Under the pieces are notes generated by a model. The model searched no databases. It had not been told where the DNA came from and saw nothing but the letters and a program-made list of their open reading frames with translations. Positions 42,364 to 49,246 of a stretch of DNA of 64,000 bases are shown here, piece after piece. A program made the position numbers and the translations under genes. Position 1 is the stretch's first letter; the number at the start of each line of letters is the position of its first letter. Source of the stretch: Azospirillum sp. RU38E (lineage in GTDB: Bacteria; Pseudomonadota; Alphaproteobacteria; Azospirillales; Azospirillaceae). Location: the NCBI RefSeq assembly GCF_900188385.1, contig NZ_FZOI01000015.1, positions 62,001 to 126,000 of the forward strand. Direction: 5' to 3'.

Positions 42364-44987
42364 TGATGGTAATGAACCGGGTTTCCCTGTTCGGCAAACT
42401 GACGCCGCTGGCGAACAGCAGCATCACCAGTGCCGCGGGGTTCTGTAAGGAGCGGGGCAATCCTGAAGTCGAACTGGCCCATTGGGTACACCAGATCCTG
42501 CAACTGCCGGACAGCGACCTTCACCGGATTATCCGCCATTTCGCATTTGACCGCGCGCGTCTTACGCGGGACCTCGTTGCGTCGCTGGAGCGCCTGCCAC
42601 GTGGAGCAACCGAAATTGATGACCTGTCCACCGATATCATCGAAGCGGTTGAACGTGGATGGGTAACGGCATCCCTGATGCTCAACTCCACACGCGTCAG
42701 CACCGGCCATGTCCTGGCGGGCGTGCTGCTGACCGATGAGCTTCAGCACCTGTTTCCTGCCTTATCCCGAGAATTCAGAAAGATCAAGGCGACCGAGCTT
42801 ATCGAGAATTATGCTGCCATTGTCGGTACCTCACCGGAGGGGGACTATCGGGCCGGTATCGGTGTTGGTGATTCCGCAGCCCCACCGCTCACCCAGAATC
42901 AGACGGCCTTGTCCCGGTTCTCGGTGGATTTGACCGAGAAGGCCCGCAAGGGTGAGATTGACCCAATCCTGGGCCGTGATGATGAGATCCGCCAAGTTGT
43001 CGATATCTTGATGCGGCGTCGGCAGAACAACCCGATTCTGACGGGGGAAGCCGGGGTCGGCAAGACGGCGGTTGTTGAAGGGTTCGCCCTGCGCATTGTT
43101 TCTGGTGATGTGCCACCTGCCTTGCGGGAGGTATCGCTGCGCACGCTTGATATCGGTCTATTGCAGGCTGGCGCTTCGATGAAGGGCGAGTTTGAAAGCC
43201 GCCTCCGGCAGGTGATCGACGAGGTCCAGTCCTCTCCAAAGCCCGTGATCCTGTTCATCGACGAAGCCCATACCCTGATCGGTGCCGGTGGTGCCGCCGG
43301 AACCGGCGATGCCGCCAACCTGCTGAAACCGGCATTGGCGCGCGGCACCCTGCGCACGATCGCCGCCACCACCTGGGCCGAATACAAGAAATATTTCGAG
43401 AAGGACCCGGCCCTGACCCGGCGGTTCCAGGTGATTCAGGTTGAGGAACCGTCCGAGGACAAGGCCATTTTGATGATGCGTGCCATTAGCCCGATGCTGG
43501 AGGCCCATCACAAGGTCCAGATCCTGGATGAGGCGCTGGAGGCGGCGGTACGGCTTTCCCACCGCTACATCCCAGCCCGGCAGTTGCCCGACAAGGCGGT
43601 AAGCCTGTTGGACACAGCGGCGGCACGGGTCGCCATCGGCCAGCATGCGGTGCCTGCCAGGGTGGAAGATTGCCGCCGCCGCATTCAGGCGCTGCGGATG
43701 GAACAGGCGATCATCGAAAAGGAGAGTGCGACCGGCATCGTCACGACCGCTCGCGCTGCCGCGAATGCCCAGCGTATGGCTGAGGAGGAGGAGCGGCTCA
43801 AAATATTGGAGGTCGGCTGGCAGGAGGAAAAGACCCTGGTGGACCGTATCCTGGCTTTGCGTGCAAGCCTGCGCCAAGACGCATTTGATGCGGATGCGCG
43901 CTTGGCAAAGCAGGCGGAACTGGCGGAATTGCAGGCGAGGCTTGTGGAGTGGCAGGGTGACGATCCCCTGATCCTGCCGACCGTGGACGAACAGGCGGTG
44001 GCCGCCGTAGTTGGCGACTGGACGGGCATTCCTGTTGGCCGGATGGTGAAAAACGAGATCGAAACTGTTCTTAAACTGGCACACACGCTGAAACAGCGGG
44101 TGATCGGTCAGGAACATGGTCTTGCCATGATCGCACGTCGTATCCAGACATCGCGCGCCAAGCTGGACAACCCGTCCAAGCCGGTTGGGGTGTTCATGCT
44201 GTGCGGTCCCTCGGGCGTCGGCAAGACGGAAACGGCGCTGGCCTTGGCCGAAGCCCTTTATGGTGGTGAGCAGAACGTCATCACCATCAACATGTCGGAA
44301 TTCCAGGAGGCACACACCGTTTCCACCCTGAAAGGCGCGCCGCCAGGTTATGTCGGCTATGGCGAGGGCGGGGTGCTGACCGAGGCGGTGCGCCGCAGGC
44401 CCTATTCTGTGGTGCTGCTGGACGAGGTGGAAAAAGCCCATGCGGATGTCCATGAGCTGTTCTTCCAGGTTTTCGACAAAGGCTTTATGGAGGATGGGGA
44501 GGGCCGGTACATTGATTTCCGCAACTGCCTGATCCTGCTGACATCCAATGTCGGTAGCGACCTGATCATGAACATGTGCGCGGACCCAGATCTGGCACCC
44601 GATGCCGAAGCCCTGGCCAAAGCCTTGCGGCAACCGCTGCTGAAGGTTTTCCCAGCGGCCCTGCTGGGTCGGATCGTGACCATCCCCTATTACCCGCTGG
44701 ACGGGGGGATGATCGCCACCATCATCCGCCTCCAACTCGACCGGATCAAAGCTAGGGTAGAGCGCACGCATAGCGTGCCGTTTATCTATGATAACGCGGT
44801 GGTCGACCTCGTGGCCAGCCGCTGTTCCGAAGTGGAAAGCGGCGGACGGATGATCGACGCGATCCTGACCAACACCATTCTACCGGAGATCAGCGGTGCC
44901 CTGCTGCAGCGTATGCTGGAAGGCCGGAGCATCGCACAGGTCCGCCTGGGTGTGGTTGGTGGCGACTTCTCTTACGATTTCGACTGA
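42363..44987 (+). CDS. clpV: TssH/ClpV, sheath-recycling AAA+ ATPase
   Basis: 874-residue Hsp100 protein. N-terminal Clp repeat domain, then AAA1 with Walker A GEAGVGKTA (~residue 228) and Walker B VILFIDEAHTLIGAGG. A coiled-coil middle segment follows (RMAEEEERLKILEVGWQEEK), then AAA2 with Walker A GPSGVGKTE (~618) and Walker B VVLLDEVEKAH. It extracts TssC from contracted sheaths. Repeat R1b begins on the last base of its TGA stop, so the operon's 3' end is defined by the element. Confidence 0.95.
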   Translation: MMVMNRVSLFGKLTPLANSSITSAAGFCKERGNPEVELAHWVHQILQLPDSDLHRIIRHFAFDRARLTRDLVASLERLPRGATEIDDLSTDIIEAVERGWVTASLMLNSTRVSTGHVLAGVLLTDELQHLFPALSREFRKIKATELIENYAAIVGTSPEGDYRAGIGVGDSAAPPLTQNQTALSRFSVDLTEKARKGEIDPILGRDDEIRQVVDILMRRRQNNPILTGEAGVGKTAVVEGFALRIVSGDVPPALREVSLRTLDIGLLQAGASMKGEFESRLRQVIDEVQSSPKPVILFIDEAHTLIGAGGAAGTGDAANLLKPALARGTLRTIAATTWAEYKKYFEKDPALTRRFQVIQVEEPSEDKAILMMRAISPMLEAHHKVQILDEALEAAVRLSHRYIPARQLPDKAVSLLDTAAARVAIGQHAVPARVEDCRRRIQALRMEQAIIEKESATGIVTTARAAANAQRMAEEEERLKILEVGWQEEKTLVDRILALRASLRQDAFDADARLAKQAELAELQARLVEWQGDDPLILPTVDEQAVAAVVGDWTGIPVGRMVKNEIETVLKLAHTLKQRVIGQEHGLAMIARRIQTSRAKLDNPSKPVGVFMLCGPSGVGKTETALALAEALYGGEQNVITINMSEFQEAHTVSTLKGAPPGYVGYGEGGVLTEAVRRRPYSVVLLDEVEKAHADVHELFFQVFDKGFMEDGEGRYIDFRNCLILLTSNVGSDLIMNMCADPDLAPDAEALAKALRQPLLKVFPAALLGRIVTIPYYPLDGGMIATIIRLQLDRIKARVERTHSVPFIYDNAVVDLVASRCSEVESGGRMIDAILTNTILPEISGALLQRMLEGRSIAQVRLGVVGGDFSYDFD

Positions 44988-45145
44988 TACCAATCCGCCG
45001 AGGGTTTGACCCTTGGCGGATTGGAGGCCGGCGACCGCCGGCCCGCCGCTTGGTAGCGGGGTAAGCCAAGCTGCCGGAGGCAGCGCCCGGCGCATGAGTG
45101 AACATGAATCTCCCTGGATCGGTCACGATCAAGGGAGATTGGTAT
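44987..45145. repeat. R1 structured repeat, copy b (159 bp, inverted)
   Basis: It begins ATACCAATCCGCC on the clpV stop codon and ends CAAGGGAGATTGGTAT. Hairpins include 44990-45024 (arms CCAATCCGCC/GGCGGATTGG), GCCGGCGACCGCCGGC, GCTGCC/GGCAGC and CTCCCT/AGGGAG. It is R1a in reverse orientation. It separates the tss operon from the OmpA-like gene and may end tss transcription. Confidence 0.85.
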
Positions 45146-45196
45146 GACAGATTTTATCAGCAAGTCGGCTTTGCGCCGGTGGAAAGGATACTGATC

Positions 45197-45766
45197 ATGA
45201 TCAGTTTCAAGCGTGCATTGATCTGTGCCGGGTTGTTCGGCTGGCTTGCCGTTGGCATGGCGGGGGCCAATGATGGGAAATTGTCAAAGGAGGAAATCAG
45301 GCGTCGCCTGGCAGAACAGGGGGAGGCCTGCAAATTGCCCAATCCCCCTCCTGATGTACATTGCAGGGGCATGGGTGTCGATATTGGGGTGTCATCACCG
45401 CCCGTTGTCAATGAACGGCTGCGCGTCGAATTGCAGATAACGTTCGATTACAACTCCGATGTGCTGACAGCAGAGGCCAAGCGGGTTCTTGATGAGCTTG
45501 GTGAAATTCTGGCGTCCGAAAGTTTCAAGCAGTCCCGTTTCGAAATCGCCGGCCATACCGATGCGAAGGGGACAGATGACTATAACCGTCGCCTGTCAAA
45601 GCGTCGGGCGACCGCCGCCCGTGCCTATCTGGTTGAGAAGTTCTCTATTCCCGCTAACCGTTTGGAGGTGCAGGGTTATGGCGCAAACCGTCTTGCCAAG
45701 CCGACGGACCCCCTTGATGGGGCTAACCGACGGGTGGAAATCTTCAATGTGGGGCAGGTGATGTAA
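45197..45766 (+). CDS. OmpA-family periplasmic/outer-membrane protein
   Basis: From the ATG at 45197 (after GGAAAGGAT) the protein has 189 residues. The frame is open back into repeat R1b, but that part is not coding. A signal peptide (FKRALICAGLFGWLAVGMAGA) is followed by a Cys-containing linker and an OmpA_C peptidoglycan-binding domain (FDYNSDVLTAEAKRVLDELG; IAGHTDAKGTDDYNRRLSKR; NRLEVQGYGANRL; GANRRVEI). Lying between clpV and vgrG, it may be an accessory peptidoglycan anchor, although TssL already has such a domain. No lipobox is visible. Confidence 0.82.
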   Translation: MISFKRALICAGLFGWLAVGMAGANDGKLSKEEIRRRLAEQGEACKLPNPPPDVHCRGMGVDIGVSSPPVVNERLRVELQITFDYNSDVLTAEAKRVLDELGEILASESFKQSRFEIAGHTDAKGTDDYNRRLSKRRATAARAYLVEKFSIPANRLEVQGYGANRLAKPTDPLDGANRRVEIFNVGQVM

Positions 45767-45833
45767 GCACCACCGCATCATTTTTCGCCCATAAAGGGCA
45801 CCGGCATCGTTCCAGAGCAATGGACCCGCCTCC

Positions 45834-48632
45834 ATGCTGACGCAAGTTTACCGCGACATCTCAGTATTAAGCTCCCTTGGGGAGGACGTATTGCTGTTCC
45901 GGCGCATGTCTGGGCATGAGGAGCTTGGCGGCCTGTTTTTGTACCATATTGATGTATTGACGATGCTTTCGTCGGTTGATTTTGACGCGGTTCTGGGCCG
46001 TGAGATGAGTGTTCGTGTAACGAGCGGGAGTTCGGTGCGTTATTTTCATGGTCTGGTGTCTCGTTTCACGCATTTGGGTTCAGAGGGTCGTTACGGGCTT
46101 TACCGGGCGGAGGTACGGCCCTGGCTTTGGTTTTTGACGCGCAACCGCGACAGCCGGATTTTCCAGGGCGAGACGGTGCCGGAGATCGTGAAGAAGGTGC
46201 TTCGGGGGCGCGGTTTCACCGACCTTTCCGACCGGCTTTCGGGGACGTATCTGCCATGGGAATATTGCGTTCAGTATCAGGAGAGTGATTACGCCTTCAT
46301 CAGCCGGCTGCTGGAGCATGAGGGCATCTATTATTATTTCAGCCACGAGAATGGCCGCCATGTTCTGGTGCTTGCCGATGGTGCGGCGTCGCACGACCCG
46401 CTGTCGCCGTCTAGCCAGGTGCGGTTTCAGCCGGAGAAGCGGCAGCGGGAACGGCTTCGTGTGGTGACGGGCTGGACGCTTTCGCGGGAGGTGACGGCGG
46501 GTACGCACATTGTTGACGATTATGATTTTGAGAACCCGCGCGCCCAATTGCGCACGCCGCTGTCGATGCCGCATGCCCATGAGATGTCGGGCATGGAGGT
46601 GTATGAATATCCATCCAACATGGCCTATCAGCCCTCGGGTCGGCGGGGTGAGAACGCCATGCCCTATGCGCGCGTGCGGCTTGAGGCGCAGCAGGGATTG
46701 CACGAGACGATCCTGGCGGAAAGCAATGTGACGGGATTGGCGGCTGGAATGCTGTTCCGTCTGACCCACCACCCGATATCCAGCCAGAACCGCGAATATC
46801 TGGTGACGCAGACCTCGATTGAGATGGTGTCTGACGCCTATGAGGGAGGCGGGGGCGGTGATGGGGAACAGGATACGTACCTGTGCCGGATCGCGCTGGT
46901 GCCGGGCACGGTGCCGTTCCGCACACCGCGACGTACGCCCTGGCCGCGGATGGGGGGGCCGCAGACGGCGATGGTGGTGGGCAAGGCGGGCGAGGAGATC
47001 TGGACCGACCGGCATGGTCGGATCAAGGTACATTTCCCCTGGGATCGGGAAGGCAATGCCGACGAGAACAGTTCGTGCTGGGTCCGGGTGGCGCAGGCCT
47101 GGGCGGGTCGCCGTTGGGGTGCGCAGTTTCTGCCGCGCGTGGGACAGGAGGTGGTGGTCAGCTTCCTGGATGGTGACCCCAACCGCCCGCTGGTGACGGG
47201 TGCTGTCTATAATGGCGAGGCACAGCCGCCTTTTGGGCTGCCGGAGCGGGCCACACAATCTGGCTGGCGCAGCAGTTCGTCGAAGGGCGGGGCGGGTGGC
47301 AATGAATTCCGGTTTGAGGACAAGGCGGGCCGGGAGCAGGTCTTTATCCATGCCCAACGTGCCCTGGATGTGAAGGTCCGCGCCAGCCACCGCGAAAGCA
47401 TGGGCGGCGACCGCCATCAGACCGTCGGGCGCGACAAGAAGGCCATGGTCGAGGGCAATCACCACGACATCGTCTGGACAGACCGATATCAGAATGTCGA
47501 TGCGAACTATTCACAGATGGTCGGCCTGGATAATCATGAGGAGATTGGTCAGAACTATGCGTTGAAGGCGGGCCTTGAGGTGGCGGTGGAGGCGGGCTTG
47601 TCGATCTCGCTGAAAGCCAGCGGCGGTTTCATCACCATCGGCCCCACGGGTGTCACGATCTCTGGCAACTTGGTCCTGGTGAATAGCGGTGGTTCGCCGA
47701 GCGCCCTGCAGGCACAAGTTACCGAACCGGACGAGGCACAGCACGCCCCCAACAGCGAACCGGGTAAGGGCGGAGGCGTCCCCCGCGCCCGCAGGATTAG
47801 CCGCCTGGCGGCCAACCGCCGACGTATCGCCGCCATTGCCAATAAACGTGCCGCCGCCGAATGGGCGGAGGCCAAGGCAAAGGCCGACGCGGAGCGGAAA
47901 GCGGCAGCAGAGCAGAACGCGCAGGTGCTGGCCAAGGTCAAGGAGAACGAGGCACAGGCAACTGCCCTGTTGAATGGAACGCCCGTTATTGAAACTGTCA
48001 ACAAAGTAATTGTCAATTCATCAGAAATAAATCTTGGGGAGGCTAGTCCGGAATTTAAGGATAAATTCAAAGAGAGGACTGGCATGAGTTTAGAGGAAAG
48101 TATTGAAATATATAAGGAAAAAACATCTAAAAATTTAGATCCAGCTGTCGTGGAGATGCTGTTTACTAGTGAAGATTTTGCTGAAAAATTGACTACAAAT
48201 AACGAAACAATTCATAAAGAATATAGATACATATTGAATATGAATGCACCAAAAAGTGAAAAGGAGGCAATAGAAAGAGGCTTTATAAAAATGAAAGATT
48301 ATGAAAGTATTTATCACAGTCCAGTGAGGAATATAGATTTTGGAGTTTTTGATATTAATGTCCCGGAAATAGACCCGCATGTAAAATTTCAAGATAAGAA
48401 TTTATTTGGAATTAATGTTAAAGTACCAACTGGTATTAGTATGCTGCAAAATTCTAAATATGTTAGCAAGGATGGGTACCAGGAGGCTGTTTTCGACAAA
48501 AACGGAGACCTTGTTACTGACGAAAAATATGTTGGTTCATTTAATTTCTTTCCAAGTAGATTATACCAGTTCTGGAAGTGGAGTGGTCATACTAAGGGTG
48601 ACATAAATCCTTATAAAAAACTTGGGAATTGA
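45834..48632 (+). CDS. vgrG: VgrG (TssI) with AT-rich C-terminal effector domain, copy 1
   Basis: 932-residue evolved VgrG. Residues 1-~600 form the spike: LLFRRMSGHEELGGLF, REMSVRVTSG, YFHGLVSRF, QESDYAFISRLLEHEGIYYYF, and the gp5 region GRIKVHFPWDREG with SSCWVRVAQAWAGRRWG. To ~residue 660 it is nearly identical to copy 2. A charged Ala-rich linker follows. From ~residue 720 (base ~47990) base composition turns AT-rich, and the last ~210 residues match no family I can name (GYQEAVFDKNGDLVTDEKY; GHTKGDINPYKKLGN). This tail is the probable toxin. No clear Shine-Dalgarno precedes the ATG. Confidence 0.9.
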   Translation: MLTQVYRDISVLSSLGEDVLLFRRMSGHEELGGLFLYHIDVLTMLSSVDFDAVLGREMSVRVTSGSSVRYFHGLVSRFTHLGSEGRYGLYRAEVRPWLWFLTRNRDSRIFQGETVPEIVKKVLRGRGFTDLSDRLSGTYLPWEYCVQYQESDYAFISRLLEHEGIYYYFSHENGRHVLVLADGAASHDPLSPSSQVRFQPEKRQRERLRVVTGWTLSREVTAGTHIVDDYDFENPRAQLRTPLSMPHAHEMSGMEVYEYPSNMAYQPSGRRGENAMPYARVRLEAQQGLHETILAESNVTGLAAGMLFRLTHHPISSQNREYLVTQTSIEMVSDAYEGGGGGDGEQDTYLCRIALVPGTVPFRTPRRTPWPRMGGPQTAMVVGKAGEEIWTDRHGRIKVHFPWDREGNADENSSCWVRVAQAWAGRRWGAQFLPRVGQEVVVSFLDGDPNRPLVTGAVYNGEAQPPFGLPERATQSGWRSSSSKGGAGGNEFRFEDKAGREQVFIHAQRALDVKVRASHRESMGGDRHQTVGRDKKAMVEGNHHDIVWTDRYQNVDANYSQMVGLDNHEEIGQNYALKAGLEVAVEAGLSISLKASGGFITIGPTGVTISGNLVLVNSGGSPSALQAQVTEPDEAQHAPNSEPGKGGGVPRARRISRLAANRRRIAAIANKRAAAEWAEAKAKADAERKAAAEQNAQVLAKVKENEAQATALLNGTPVIETVNKVIVNSSEINLGEASPEFKDKFKERTGMSLEESIEIYKEKTSKNLDPAVVEMLFTSEDFAEKLTTNNETIHKEYRYILNMNAPKSEKEAIERGFIKMKDYESIYHSPVRNIDFGVFDINVPEIDPHVKFQDKNLFGINVKVPTGISMLQNSKYVSKDGYQEAVFDKNGDLVTDEKYVGSFNFFPSRLYQFWKWSGHTKGDINPYKKLGN

Positions 48633-48667
48633 TTTTGTGATAAAGTCCAGTGGGAAAGGAAAATAAA

Positions 48668-49222
48668 ATGCAAAAAGATTCGGTTGGATGTGTAATTGAC
48701 CGTTTGGATGTGGCGGCTGCATGGCTTATTGAATTTGGCACTAATATGGCAGTCGTTTCTAGTCATGATATTTTTTGGAGAGAGATATACAGAAAGTTTA
48801 AAGTGTTGATGTGGGTTGGGTCGAGGGTAAATGACGGCAGATATCGAGCGTTGTTTAGAATAAAAGACTCTGGTATTAATTATGATATATATAATATATG
48901 TGACGTTACATCTGGTGCGGTCATTAGGGAACTTTGGATAGCAAAAGTTATTGGGCAGGGGTGGTTTGATATGGAGAATTACACAAAGTTTTACATTGTT
49001 GATAAATTAAATGGCACTGAGGATAGAAAAATACATTCAGTGTACTTCGATTATCTATCGGTTGTAAATGATAATAAAAATATTAATATATCAAATCCAA
49101 GAGATATATATGATATGAATCCATATTTATTTCCAAAAAGCTACGCCATGTCTGATTTATACAACTTTTCTGCAGTAATAGATGATAATCACGAATATGT
49201 CGCTTTCAAGGTTAGTGATTGA
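48668..49222 (+). CDS. Unknown AT-rich protein, candidate immunity to VgrG-1 toxin domain
   Basis: 184 residues from the ATG at 48668, preceded by AAAGGA; a GTG at 48650 is also in frame. No recognised family. It has no signal peptide or membrane helix and is rich in Asp, Asn, Ile and Tyr (YRALFRIKDSGINYDIYNICD). Base composition is as AT-rich as the effector tail before it and unlike the GC-rich VgrG genes on both sides, so the two appear to have arrived together. Position directly after an evolved VgrG suggests a cytoplasmic immunity protein. That is inference from context alone. Confidence 0.6.
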   Translation: MQKDSVGCVIDRLDVAAAWLIEFGTNMAVVSSHDIFWREIYRKFKVLMWVGSRVNDGRYRALFRIKDSGINYDIYNICDVTSGAVIRELWIAKVIGQGWFDMENYTKFYIVDKLNGTEDRKIHSVYFDYLSVVNDNKNINISNPRDIYDMNPYLFPKSYAMSDLYNFSAVIDDNHEYVAFKVSD

Positions 49223-49246
49223 ATGTTTTTTGATTGAGAGTCTATA

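Noticed and set aside
43158-44771. 537-aa minus-strand open frame inside clpV
   Set aside because: Shadow of the ClpV codons; no domain or start signal, and ClpV is unmistakable on the plus strand.
45098-45196. N-terminal extension of the OmpA-like protein into repeat R1b
   Set aside because: The extension is repeat sequence; ATG 45197 has a good ribosome site and starts a proper signal peptide.
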